In this document: positions 46,291 to 57,042 of the stretch, piece after piece
Layout of the letters: each line of letters begins with the position of its first letter
Position numbering within the stretch: the stretch's first letter is position 1
Origin: Phyllostachys edulis
Lineage: Eukaryota > Streptophyta > Magnoliopsida > Poales > Poaceae
Direction of reading: 5' to 3'
Assembly: GCA_036346405.1 (NCBI GenBank)
Contig: CM070553.1
Location: 74,278,976 to 74,342,975 of the forward strand
DNA: 64,000 nt
Position numbers and translations under genes: made by a program
Notes under the pieces: generated by a model
Told to the model about the DNA's origin: nothing
Databases searched by the model: none
The model's input: only the letters and a program-made list of their open reading frames with translations

Positions 46291-48194
46291 GTTAAAACAT
46301 AATGCCTCTACATTCACTGAATGGGGGCTCTGTTCTTGCATGTACTGGATCGGGGTCACTAGCATGGGTTACCAATTCATTCCACTCAAGTACACCACAC
46401 AATTTGCTGCTCTATCCATTGAATGCAACCTTTACCAAGCTATTGGTACTGAAACGGACCCTTCTCCAGAGCTATGGCTACAACTTTTACTAATATTTTA
46501 GTGATGCCTTCTTTACTACATGCAGCTCATTAAATTTTCATCACTCGGTCTACGGCTTTTGTATATCAAGAGTGACCAGTGCTTGGGACTTTGTGTATCA
46601 AGTCATTTTGACTTTACAGAGGAGCTGGATCTTCCATCGAACTTGTCCTTTTGCTATAAAGTATAAATAACAAGCTGTTCTGTTCAAGTTACTTCCATTC
46701 ATAAGCTCCTTGCTGTGTTGCAGCTGCATCGTGGAAGATTACATGGTTTTGCAGCACTGTGCCTTCTGCAGCTGGTAAACTATGAATGTGTCCAGTGTCC
46801 TTCAATCAGAAGCAGCCGTACTCAAGATAGGATACGTACTACCGGCCTCGGCCTGTAAAGGATCAGTACTCAATACTGCACAAATTGCCAAAATGTCCGG
46901 GCAAATGCCATCAAGGAAATTGAATGGTATCTAGGTCAAGCGTAAATCTAGATGTGGTTAGTACATGCCGCTAGCTGTACAGTTATACTCCTACTAGCTT
47001 GTACTGCATGCTCTTCAGGGATTGTGAATCAATCACATGATACTTACTAGTACATCGTCTTTGTTTCATGTGAGCAGAAAAAAGACAAGCAAAAACTGTA
47101 TTTTCTTCATCAAAATTACAATACAAATGCGCGGGAATTCCACAGCAATGATTGACGCACTTTTTCTGAAGTGCAGTTCGTTTGGGTTATGGTATTAGAC
47201 CAGAAAAGAAAAGGTGGTGATGTGTTGTATAATTTTTTAAATATATGGTCTTCGTATCAGACACTGAGAATTCCACTGGAACCGTGTCGTCCTCATGAGG
47301 TGCAACACTCAGATACAAAATGTTATTGAAATGATCATCTCTACACGTAGCAAATTAGTGCTTGTTTATCTCCCCATAGTTGACCTCAAATATAAGAATC
47401 AGATAACCTTGTTTTGTGGTATGGCTAACCACTTGACAGATTGTTATAATTACATGCCCTTACCAACTTTGTGCATTGTGCACACGGTCCAACCTAATCA
47501 TCAGTGTGATTGTCCTAATTGGTCCTAATCATCGAAGATGAGTGGTAGATGACAAGAGGACTTGTGCTTAATTCTTCTTGTTTCGTCCAAGAAAAGCATA
47601 ATCTGTACATTGTCAGTATGTATCGCAATCACAGGAGCATCTGGTACATGTGCTCTAGCCTTGTAGGTAGCATAAAACATATCACAAATTTCAATCTTTT
47701 CACTAATTTATACAGCTGCAATATTTTAATGCATTCTCCAACATGTTGTTTTTTAACGATAAAGAAACTAAATGAATCTGCAGCTGAGTAGAATTATTCA
47801 GTAAACCACAATGACACTGGTATGTATATCTCAGGCCGAGCAAACCAAATCAGAAAAATTAATAACACTCACCCAAAAGAGAAAAAAAAACAATCTCAGT
47901 GATCTCCAACTATATGTCCATGTAACCATGTACAATCTAACTAAAACACTAATACAGCATGAACATAGATAAAACTATACATGAAGATACACAATAATAT
48001 CACAGAACTCTGATGATCATCATAGCGGCAAGCCGGCAACTACGCCGCACATATGTGCAGGCCATCGTTCGATCAAGAAATCAATGCTCGTTTTTTTTTC
48101 AAACGAGCATGACCAAAGGGAACATTTTAGAGTAGACGGATCTTTTTTTTACCCCAAAAGTGCAGTTTTTTTTTCTGTGGTTTGCAGCTCATCC
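46291..48194. other. Host intergenic sequence
   Basis: Continues the host DNA interrupted at 14584. I find no convincing coding exon, RNA gene or transposon end. Short open frames (46302, 47295, 47549) lack recognisable domains. The end (about 48080-48194) is the 3' flank of the gene at 48195-48824, with T-rich runs on the plus strand. Confidence 0.5.
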
Positions 48195-48824
48195 TCATTT
48201 CTTGCAAGAATTACTGCAAGAGGAAGCAGAAGCAGAAGCAGAAGCAGAGGCGGTGCTCTGCTCGTCAACCTTGTGTACCTTGCTCTTGCCCTTGTGGGCG
48301 ATGAGCAACTTCTTGAGCGCCCGCATCATCACCACCAGCCCCGGCGACCGCCGACGCGAGCTCCTCGACGCCCCGAGCAACGCGGCCTCGCGCTCCTTGG
48401 CCGCCCTCCTCTCGGCGAGGTCCGGCCAGCCGACGGATCGCCGGCGCGACACGTCGAGGGAACCAAGGAAGAGATCCTCCTCCCCTGCCTCCTCGTCGTT
48501 GAGGTCCTCCCAGAGGCTGTCCATCCTCTCCTCCTCTTCCTCCCCGTCGCAGAAGCCGCCGGCGCAGTCGCTTAGGGCGGGGGAGCACGCGCCGCCGCGG
48601 CTGAGCACGACCCGCGCGAGCCAGGGCGAGGCGGCGCAGTCGGCGGCGGAGAAGCTGCGGCGGATGGGGGAGGAGAGCAGCCAGACCGGCGGGGAGGAGG
48701 ACGGGGAAGAGCAGGGGAGGTGGGATAGTCTCCTGCGGTTCTGGTGGGCGACGGCGAGGAGCTGCGGCTGCGGCGGCGTGGGGAAGGTGAAGTCGTCGTC
48801 TTCTTGCTCCGGCACCATGGGCAT
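48195..48824 (-). CDS. Uncharacterised intronless plant protein, 209 aa
   Basis: The only convincing host gene. It is a single open frame of 209 codons with strong G/C bias, as in many grass genes. The start at 48824 is chosen because it lies about 155 bases downstream of a clean TATA box, with no upstream ATG seen in the leader. Features: acidic N-terminus with DDFTFPTPPQPQLLAVA (residues 9-25); a Ser/Pro-rich stretch with LSSPIRRSFSAA; an acidic run EEEEER followed by MDSLWEDLNDEEAGEEDL (about 100-117); a basic region; LVVMMRALKKLLIAHKGKSK (about 164-183), a hydrophobic-basic helix; and an Ala-Ser repeat tail encoded by a GAAGCA hexanucleotide array. There is no signal peptide or membrane segment. 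I recognise no named family. The LWEDLN and MMRALKKLL segments look like conserved short motifs of plant-specific small proteins, but the function is unknown. Confidence 0.75.
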   Translation of the reverse strand: MPMVPEQEDDDFTFPTPPQPQLLAVAHQNRRRLSHLPCSSPSSSPPVWLLSSPIRRSFSAADCAASPWLARVVLSRGGACSPALSDCAGGFCDGEEEEERMDSLWEDLNDEEAGEEDLFLGSLDVSRRRSVGWPDLAERRAAKEREAALLGASRSSRRRSPGLVVMMRALKKLLIAHKGKSKVHKVDEQSTASASASASASSCSNSCKK

Positions 48825-48978
48825 GGCCGCCGCCTCGGGAATTGGAAGCTTTCGCTCGTGTCGTCGCTTCTCTCTCTGATGTCTTCTTCTTGGGTCACGA
48901 GGTTTTCTTGGGCCGCGAGATTGCAGCGATGGAGAAATCGAAGCTAACGAATGGAATGGAATGGCGACAGCGGCTCCA

Positions 48979-48986
48979 TTTATATA
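48979..48986 (-). promoter_or_regulatory. TATA box of the 209-aa gene
   Basis: Minus-strand TATATAAA in GGTATATAAATGG. It predicts a 5' leader of about 125 bases with C/T- and CCATT-rich sequence. Only about 38 bases lie between this box and the inferred hAT transposon end at 49024, so upstream promoter elements, if any, would be transposon-derived. Confidence 0.7.
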
Positions 48987-49239
48987 CCGTGACTAGTGCT
49001 TCACACTGCTTGTAAGTTGTAGCCAGGGAAAACCTTTTCGTTTTCACTTTTTAGAAAAAATTTCGCCAGGAGGCGAAACAACCGAAATTTCGGAAATTCG
49101 GTCGAAAAATTCGGTGAAGTGGTCAATTCGGCGTTTGGAATTTGAGCGAGACGAAATTTCGGTAAAAAAAAAAGATGAAATAATACGCAAATGAGAATTT
49201 AAGACATCAAAAAGCATACACATTATAATATCAAATCAA

Positions 49240-49515
49240 CATAACGATTTCGGATCTCAGATTTTCAGATTTGCTGCTCCGTTCTCATTCAGTGCAAAAT
49301 TGCAAATACACATCAACAGGCTATCAGAATATCAGAGCAACATAAAGATTTCAGATATCAGATTTTCAGATTTGTTGCTCCTTTCACATTCAGTTTAAAT
49401 ACACATCAATAGGCTATCAGAATATCAGATGTAAAGATCTCAGAACTCAGATTTGCTGCTCCTTTCACATTCACTGCAAATACACATCAACAGGCTGCTG
49501 CTCCAGTTCTAATGG
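49240..49515. repeat. Subterminal tandem repeats of the hAT element
   Basis: Three units of about 80-100 bases contain CAGATTTGCTGCTCC, CACATTCAGTGCAAATAC and ACATCAACAGGCTATCAG, starting near 49266, 49368 and 49446. Subterminal repeats are common transposase-binding regions in hAT elements. Confidence 0.75.
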
Positions 49516-50162
49516 CTGCTGCTCCAGTGCTCCATTACAATGCTTTTCTAGCTGAAAAAACAAAGAATTAATGTTAGATTCACAGTCCATATACACATCA
49601 ATACATACATATATACACATCAATACATATATATTAGCTCCGTTTCAATTCTCTTCTAGTAGAAATCTTCAAGATGGATGCATACATATGAGACCTGTGA
49701 CATCAATACATATATATTAGGTTAATTTTTGTTACTTTGGTATACTTCAAGCTAGAAGAATAAGAGGATAGTTTAGCCTACCCAGTGTTGAATTGTACGG
49801 GTAGGAAGGCTTGTCCCCGATCACATTCAGTGCAAAAGAAAAACCAACTCCCAAAATGAATTTATGCTGATTTCCATAGGAGCCCAAAAATTGTTATATG
49901 GCAATCAATAGCAATGACCTGCAGCCAATTAGTGCTAATAATATACTAATACTTCCAGCAAATTAGCAATGCATATTATGGTGTACCATTCTGTAGATAA
50001 AAACATGTGAGACTGAAGTTGAACCACCACTACGACAACAGTCACAATTAAAAACCATAAATTCTTCTGGGTTAAACAACAATAAACAGTTCAACAACTA
50101 TTAGGAAAAACCACAACCAAAAGTTCTGCAAAATCAAATCATGCCTTGTCGAACACTCTAGC
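49516..50162 (-). other. hAT 3' untranslated/subterminal region
   Basis: AT-rich, with CACATCAATACATATATA repeats at about 49600-49720. I see no gene. It lies between the transposase stop and the subterminal repeats. Confidence 0.5.
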
Positions 50163-50990
50163 TCAGTATTGAGGTGAGTCTGCTATCCTGCCTATTACAT
50201 CAGTTAGTGCTTCGACATAGTCGGCTTTGCTGCTAAAGCGGTACTTGTAGTGGCATTCGGGATCAAGGGCAATAGCTACATGCGAAAGGAAGACAATGTG
50301 CATTAGAATGCGTAAGAATTACCTAATACATAATTTCATAAGCTTACTTTCTCATTACCTACAACCATCACAGTATCCTCGTATAGATAGCTAACCTTGT
50401 GGGACACCTTACTCATGTATCTATCCAATTCCTCCGCCCCCTTGCCAAGATGAGCTTCCATTGCATGTGTAGCCGCCATCATCTTTGCCATGAATCTAGA
50501 AATTATGCAAGTCTTTTGTGGAACGGCATATCGTAGTATGGCATATAGTGGCTCCACTGTATCTAGGACCCACCTGAGTTCAGACCACCAACCACTTCTT
50601 GTCAAGTAGTTTTCTATGTAATCATAGTCAGGATCACTTCTCCAATCGCTGCCACTCCACTCTTCTGATACCATCCATTGCCGGAACTTGTCTTTCCTAT
50701 CCTAGAAACTTTGAAGAAAAATAAATACAGTTCCAAAGTGGGTGGCATTGGGTCGGATCAACTCTCCACCAATCTTCTTCCTCATCTTATCGTGCAACCT
50801 GTTGTGGTTGTAGAAGAATCTAAAAATCCGTTTGGCACCTTTCACCACACTAGCAACCTTTGGGAATTTACCTATGCCCTTGAACATAAGGTTGATAGTG
50901 TGAGTGGAATATGGCTGCAAAAAATGTTTGGGTACTCGCTGATGAGCTTGGCACACACTTTCTTGTAGTTCGATCCATTATTAGTGATAA

Positions 50991-52833
50991 TGTGGATATC
51001 ATGGGGATATGCCTGAGATCTTAGGATGATGTTACAATTGGCAATGTCGTTCTCGGTTTGTCGAAACAGCGTTTTCAGCAAGTGTCAGGACAATCGGTCG
51101 TACCGGCGTGTAAGCCGCGGTACGACCGCAGTGCGGTAGTACCGTGCCTTGGTTGCCGGTAGTACCGCATCGCGGAATGACCGCATGTGTGCGGTATGGT
51201 TTTTCCAGAACGAGTGTAATTTGGGAAGTTTTGGTTTTCTCTGGGTAGCGGTACAACCGCAGTTATGGGTCTTGATAATATGCATGATCTTGATAGTACC
51301 GCCATAACATGGCGGTAGTACCGATTTTGTGCTGATTGTCATTTCAATTGGAGAATTGCTTTTGGGTTAGGACAAGTTCATGGGTTTCATGGCATATGTG
51401 TTGCATGATGCATGTTTTGACTAACGTGTTGATGTGCAGGTTGCTTGGAGGTCAATGACGGTCAACGGCGAGGATGATCGGGACTAAGCTTGGAGAGCTG
51501 AGGTCCAGAACGATCGAGGATGCCGGGTGAGGTCAATGGAGTCAAGCATTGCGAAGAGGGATAAAGGTAACCGAGCAGGCGATTCGGTGCGGCGGAGTTC
51601 GATCAAGCGGTGCAGGGTCGGTGCAAGTGCCATGGTGGTTTGGCGGGGCCGGATGGGAGAGAGTTCTTGACATGAAGAGAGCCATTGGATCAACCTACAC
51701 GTGGCGAAGCATGGGAGGTGCTTCACGAAGATGGGACTCGGTCTTTGCAAAAGATCGAGAAGGGTATTTGGTAATTTCACCAATACCGCCTTGGTGACCT
51801 AATGCCAACCCATGGCGCAAGTCGGTGCGTCAAGAAGTGGATTAGGTCAAGAAAAGTGAAAACGGCGCTTTGAGATGCGTGCGTGTGTGACCCGTTTGTT
51901 TTGGGCCTTAACGGGAGCCCATTAGGGTTACTCTTCTAGAAGGTCTAAGCCTCCACTATAAATAGGGGGTGTGCTGGACAGCCACCTCAACCCTTTCATT
52001 GTGTTTGAAACCCTAGTTTGCTTAGGGAGAGGATTAGTGGAGGTTAGGGTTCTAGAGAGTTGGATTTGATTTCGTGCTCATGTATTGAGTCTTTGTTCTC
52101 CTTGATGGAGTGGCTGTAAACCAATACCACATCAAATCAATCCAAAGAAAGTTCTCTCAAAGATGAGTTCATTTGCTTTCTTTCTCTCTATTTGGTGATT
52201 TGAGGTCTTTCTTTGATCCGCGAGTTTTTGCTTGGTTTTTCTTCTTGATATTGCTTGCTGGGATATGTGGGAATCCATCTAAGGTCATCTTGATCATCAT
52301 CCACCCACGAGCAAGTTTTGGATCAAGTTTTACGTTTTTGCTCGGTTTTGAACCCTCCTTCGGCAAAATTGAAAAAGATCAAAACTTTGACGTGGATCTT
52401 CTCGATCGTCACTTGGAATAGGTTCCTGACATCTTCAGGAAGGTGTGTTTCAAGTTTCGTGAAGTTTGGAGTTACGGATCAAAAGTTACGTCAATTTTTG
52501 TTTTCGTTTTCAAGCTGTTCACTATTCATTCGCCTGATTTACTGTTCATGCGGAACGACCGGCACTGTTCATCCGGTTCAACCGGACTGCGGCACAACCG
52601 CCACTTCATCCGGTTCGACCGTTACTGTTCATCAAGCTGTTTTTTTTATTTTTGGTCGTTTCTTTTGGGGGTTTGAAGGGGATTAAGTACAAGTCTTCCA
52701 CTACGCTTATATATATATTGATCTTCATAGTTCTCATAGCTATTGGAGTCAATATCATGTTTGAATCAGATCAAAGCGAAAAATAGATAGTGCTCCTATT
52801 CACCCCCCTCTAGTCGCCTTTTTCGGTCCAACA
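50991..52833 (+). mobile_element. Solo LTR Z (SIRE/Maximus-like copia)
   Basis: 1843 bp from TGTGGATATCATGGGG to TTCGGTCCAACA, with GATAA duplications at 50986-50990 and 52834-52838. Excising it rejoins the hAT transposase frame (DEIGHKSIVQII to TNNGSNYKK). It matches the LTR at 61470-63021 but has about 320 bases (about 51490-51830) that copy lacks, and lacks about 50 bases the other has. TATA box at 51957. Confidence 0.93.
51957..51964 (+). promoter_or_regulatory. Solo LTR Z TATA box
   Basis: TATAAATA followed by GGGGG. The same element lies in the second copy at 62134-62141. Confidence 0.75.
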
Positions 52834-53135
52834 GATAATTTACACAATAGACTTGTGGCCAATCTCATCGACCACCATCTTGATCTCCATGTACATAAAA
52901 TCTGCATGGGAAAGGAAGGCAAGATAAATTAGAGCGCATGAGAATGAACAATAAATATAATTGCTAGTGTCTTTCTCATTGCCTCCATTCTGGAATTTAC
53001 CACTTGCATTGATGGACTTATGAAAGAACATATTCTCATTGCAATACACCATGAAATTGATGATGCTCATGGAGGTTGGTCCTATCCATGAGTCGCACAT
53101 CACTACTGTAGAAAAGGTCCTCATAGATGGTTTCG

Positions 53136-54072
53136 TGTGAGACCCCGAGGTATTTAGCTTGTAATACTTAGTCAACCAATTGACCCTAGCATCACAAACA
53201 AAATATCCCGTGCCTCGGGAAAATATGTACATCCCAGAAGATGATGTACATACACTCTTTTACAAAATCATGCATCAATTCCATACAAGCACAGAACCAA
53301 GCACGAACTAGATTAAACAAAAGACATACATAGTAAGTTTATTACAGCAAGGGCCAACCGGCCACAAACACAGCTAAAAAGCCAAATAACAGCGGAAGCA
53401 AAAAGCCATAAGATGGCAATAACAAAAGCCATACGGTTTGCCTTTAAGCCCACAAAGCAAACTGACCGGGCCGCCAACCAAGTCATCGAAATCGAAGTCC
53501 GTATCACGATAGTCAATCCCTTGGGGATCAACTTCCTCTGCAACAATTTAGCAATGCAAATAAGTACAAAAATATACTCGCAAGACTTACAAGTAACAGC
53601 CTATACATAGCTACATGCAAGCTTTAATCAAAGGAGTAGGCTGTAGGTTATTTTCAGCATAAAGCAATTTTCCTTTGCAATAATACAATAATTTGAAGGC
53701 AGTTTTGCAATCTGTTTTTAATGTTTAAATAATAGCGAGACAACAATTAATAACAATAGATAGATGACAACAACAATCCTGAAAGTGACTAACCCAATAG
53801 TCACCACAACAATAGCATGAATTACCCATTCATACCACCCACAACAAGTTTTAATTAAAAGGTTATAGTCTAACTCTCGAAAGACTTCCCCAAGCGTGTC
53901 CATAACCTAGGACGAGGCTATTCGAATAGTTTATACCTTGCAGGGGTGTACCAATGTACCCACACGTCAGACCGCCTTTTCGCCACATAATTTAGCACAC
54001 TTCTTTTGGTATGCCGGCACGGCTAAGTCCTACAAGACATTTCCAATGGATAAGGCTAATTAAGAGTCGCAC
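53136..54072 (-). mobile_element. LTR W, first copy (truncated)
   Basis: Begins (plus view) TGTGAGACCCC inside the hAT coding region and is related to the 5-kb LTR ends at 23651/32242 (shared CTTAGTCAACCAATTGACCCT, CATACATAGCTACATGCAAGC-like and ACCCAATAGTCACCACAAC blocks). So it is a minus-strand relative of that family. It stops abruptly at about 54072 where SIRE-like LTR sequence begins. The same LTR recurs at 63325. Confidence 0.8.
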
Positions 54073-54078
54073 GTATGG
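54073..54078. other. Junction between LTR W and LTR Z
   Basis: W similarity ends after GAGTCGCAC and Z similarity starts at ATCAGCACTG. About six bases (GTATGG) fit neither clearly. No target duplication or element terminus is present, so this is a recombination or assembly breakpoint. Confidence 0.7.
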
Positions 54079-54297
54079 ATCAGCACTGTTTATCAGGCTG
54101 ATTTTTGTGTTTTTGGTCGTTTCTTTTGGGGGTTTGAAGGGGATTAAGTACAAGTCTTCTGCTACGCTTATATATATATTGATCTTCATAGTTCTCATAG
54201 CTATTGGAGTCAATATCATGTTTGAATCAGATCAAAGCGAAAAATAGATAGTGCTCCTATTCACCCCCCCCTCTAGTCGCCTTTTTCGGTCCAACAA
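54079..54297 (+). repeat. 5' LTR remnant of the SIRE-like element
   Basis: Last 219 bases of LTR Z, matching 62805-63021. It ends TCCAACA. Confidence 0.9.
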
Positions 54298-54299
54298 GT

Positions 54300-54312
54300 G
54301 GTATCAGAGCCC
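54300..54312 (+). other. SIRE-like primer-binding site
   Basis: TGGTATCAGAGCC, two bases after the LTR end. Confidence 0.92.
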
Positions 54313-54353
54313 CTTAGTTCAATTTTGATCTTAACCGGTCATTGAACTTGGCG

Positions 54354-56610
54354 ATGGATAAGTACTCGACCAAGCCGCATGTCTTTGATGGGCTCGACTA
54401 TGCCTATTGGAAGAATCGCATGCGAGTCTTCCTTGAGAGCGAAGGACAAGCTATATGGGAGGTTGTTCGAGTCACTTCGCTTTTGCCGAAGTTGCTACGC
54501 CCGGCAAAGTGACCCTCTTGGCTAACAACAACAAGGCAAAGAACCTTCTATATGCTGGGCTTGGTAGGCAAGAGTACGATAGGATTTGCAATCTTGCGAC
54601 CGCACATGAGATTTGGCACACCCTCGAAACTTACCATGAGGGATCGTCTCAAATCAAGCAAGTGCGTCAGAATGTCTACAAGCGAGAGTACAACAAATTT
54701 GAGATGCGTCCTGGTGAGAGCATCGATGACGTCTTTACTCGCTTTAACAAGGTGATCAATCAGATGAGAGTTGTTGACATTGAGTACTCTCAATCTGAGA
54801 ATGCCACCCACCTCTTGGCTGCAATCAACACCAAGGAGTGGGAGATAAAGGCAACTACCATAGAGGAGAACGTCGATCTCTCTAATCTCACTTTGTAGCT
54901 GCTTTATAGCAAGCTAAAAACTCATGAGATCAAGAGAGGCGGTAATCCTAAGAAGGATAACATGGCTTTGGTGGCTGATCCTCTCAAAGGGACTCCTAAT
55001 GGTTCTTCTAAGTCTTCTTCTGGTTTTTCTCTTGCGTGTTTATCTGCTATTCAAGAAGAAGAGTTTGAGAGTCTTTCCTGAGGTTGATTTAGCTCTTTTA
55101 GCCAAGAAAGTCACACGGGCATATAACAATGTCAAAAACAGAAAGAGAGGTGGCCCTGTGACATGCTATGAGTGTGGAGAGCTATATCACATCAGACCAA
55201 GCGCCCAAATTTGAAAGGTAAGGGCAACCGCAAGGATGAGAAGCTTTGCTGGAAGAAGCCTAAAGGGGCAAGCCCAAGTATGATCTTCGCCAAGCTCATG
55301 AAGGTTGCTCACCGAGTCCTTGCAGCTTTGGAGATCAATCCATGAGCGATGTGGACTCGGGAGCGAGGAGGACAAGGAGGAGGAGATTCCTCAAGACAAG
55401 AAGGGGAAGGCCAAGGACTTCACCGGCATGTGCTTCATGGCCGACTCCATCGACGCCGATGACAACGATGAGGTACTTCCATCCTATGATGTCCTTTCTG
55501 CTAGATGCGATAACATGTATGAGCAATTGCTTAGTCAAGATAAGGCTTTAGAGTTCACCATGGCTAGGAACAAGGATCTAGAGTCACAAGTCGAGAATTT
55601 GACATTAGAGCTTGTGAATGCTAAGAGTCTAGATGTTGATGAATGTTCATCCTGCCATGCTTTGCACTCCGAACTGTCTAAACTACAATCTGTTCATGAT
55701 ATTGCTTTGCATCAACTTGAAAATGCTAGAACTGAGCTAATTGATGTTAAATTTGCTCCATGTGAAAAATGCTTAGAGTCTGGCAAGTTGGATGCTTCTG
55801 GCAATGTGAAATCTAGCTTTTGCTCTTCTCTGCTTAGAACGTGAACATGAAGTTAAGGATATTCTAGAAGCAGTTAGAGCTAAATATGCCAAGCTTAAGG
55901 ACACAATTGAGTCTACACCTTGTGCCTCTTGTGCCGCCTATAAGCTTGAAGTTGCTCATCTTAAGGAGAAACATGCTAGAGCCATTAAGGGTAAGACTTG
56001 TGAATCATGTGCTAATATTGGAAAAGAGAATGCATATCTCAAGGATACTTTAGAAAGATTCTCTAATGGTGAAAAACAGTTAAACATGATTCTAGATAAA
56101 TCTAAAACTCCTTTTAAGAAGCAAGGTTTAGGATACAACTCTGCCCATGATATGTCCAAGCCTAATGTCATTCAGGACTTGGAAAAAGGCTTAGTTGAAT
56201 TCAAAACCCAACCTGCAAAAACTGTCTTTAAATCTGCAGGGTTTGTCCAACCTTCTTTTGAGGCAAAAAGTGCTTCTCCCAGTGGTACAAAATACCATTG
56301 CACCTATTGCAAGAAGAGTGGACATTTGGTTGAGTTCTGTTGGCGTAGGTTGAAGAACGCTAAGAAAAATATTGCTAGAATGTCATCTAATCAACCTAGA
56401 GCTTTTATGAGACATGGTCACGTACAAAAGAAGAAACCTGATCTAGGATTTATTGCACATGCTCATCACCGTGTTCCTAGACAGGATGCATCTCATGTTC
56501 TTGTTACCATTGCTCATAATAGAACTGCTAATAAAGTCAAGGATAGCACATCTGCTGTGCATACTACTCATGACGAGTGTCTCGATCTTGGGTTCCCAAG
56601 TCGCTTTTAA
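54354..56610 (+). pseudogene. SIRE-like gag with coiled coil and zinc knuckle
   Basis: Starts ATG at 54354 (MDKYSTKPHVFDG, then YAYWKNRMRVFLES), the classical copia capsid start. A frameshift near 54480 leads to AKNLLYAGLGRQEYDRICNL, EIWHTLETYHEGSSQIKQV and FEMRPGESIDDVFTRFNKV (to 54895, stop). A first knuckle at about 55160-55200 is damaged (CYECGELYHIRP). An acidic region and a long coiled-coil-like stretch (about 55480-56100) follow, as in SIRE gag. A second knuckle CTYCKKSGHLVEFC lies near 56300. Stops and shifts lie at about 54480, 54896, 55080, 55214 and 55842. Confidence 0.88.
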
Positions 56611-56639
56611 CTAACTTGATGTTGAGACACATCGTTCTT

Positions 56640-56896
56640 TTGCTCCTTGATTTTCGAGGATTACTGCGGAAGGGGAAGAACACATGGTTAAATCGACTCG
56701 GTGTTCACGCCACATGACCGGAGACTCAAGATGGTTCACCTCCTTCATGCGGTCAGCCGGTGATGACTTCATCACCTTTGGAGATGATACACAAGGCGCA
56801 TTGAAGGGCTGGGTGATCGGGGTGAGCGACAAGTTCATTTTCAAGGACGTCGCGCTTGTGTCTAAGCTAAGGTACAATCTCCTTTACGTCTCCTGA
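56640..56896 (+). pseudogene. Copia protease (SIRE-like), active site damaged
   Basis: CSRHMTGDSRWF and the downstream DDFITFGDD...GWVIGVSDKFIFKDVALVSKLRYNLLYVS match the copia protease, but the Asp-Ser-Gly before CSRHMTG is lost through a short deletion and frameshift near 56697. A stop follows at 56894. Confidence 0.8.
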
Positions 56897-57042
56897 CTAC
56901 TCGATGATGGCTATGAGACTCGTTTTAAGAAGAATGCCTATCGTGTGCTTGATTCTTTTGGTGAGCTCGTTTTGGGATTTCTAGAGTTGGTAGAATTTTT
57001 GGAGCTGACTTTTCTGAATCTCTTGCCGGATCTCTTAAATGT

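Larger units (their letters stand above)
50163..53133 (-). pseudogene. hAT transposase (broken, intron-containing)
   Basis: On the minus strand the first piece (53133-52834) has TVVMCDSWIGPTSMSIINF and VYCNENMFFHKSINAS, an intron at 52902-53000 (GT...AG, 99 bases), then FMYMEIKMVVDEIG. After the solo LTR it continues ITNNGSNYKKVCAKLISEYP and HTINLMFKGIGKFP, FFYNHNRLHDKMRKKIGGEL and TRF-like ATHFGTVFIFLQSF, then WWSELRWVLDTVEPLYAILR, YEDTVMVVGNEK, an intron (50276-50347), and a last exon ending at TGA 50163. This is the DUF659/RNase H-like hAT transposase core. Damage: frameshift near 50955, stop in place of Trp at about 50700, and the inserted LTR. The N-terminal BED finger is missing. Confidence 0.85.
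49024..53135 (-). mobile_element. hAT DNA transposon, interrupted and incomplete
   Basis: The minus-strand transposase pseudogene (50163-53133) defines the element. The probable terminus is CAGGGAAAACC at 49024, a typical hAT CAGGG end. It is followed by GC/AT palindromic subterminal DNA rich in CCGAAATTTCGG (49060-49165) and tandem repeats (49240-49515). The other terminus is not seen because LTR W starts inside the transposase at 53136. A solo SIRE-like LTR is inserted at 50991-52833. The assigned terminus and the absence of a checked 8-bp duplication make the left boundary tentative. Confidence 0.7.

Noticed and set aside
48160..48879. Plus-strand 239-codon frame overlapping the host gene
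   Set aside because: It is antisense to the 209-aa gene, which has a matching TATA box and more plausible composition. The overlap reflects high GC content.
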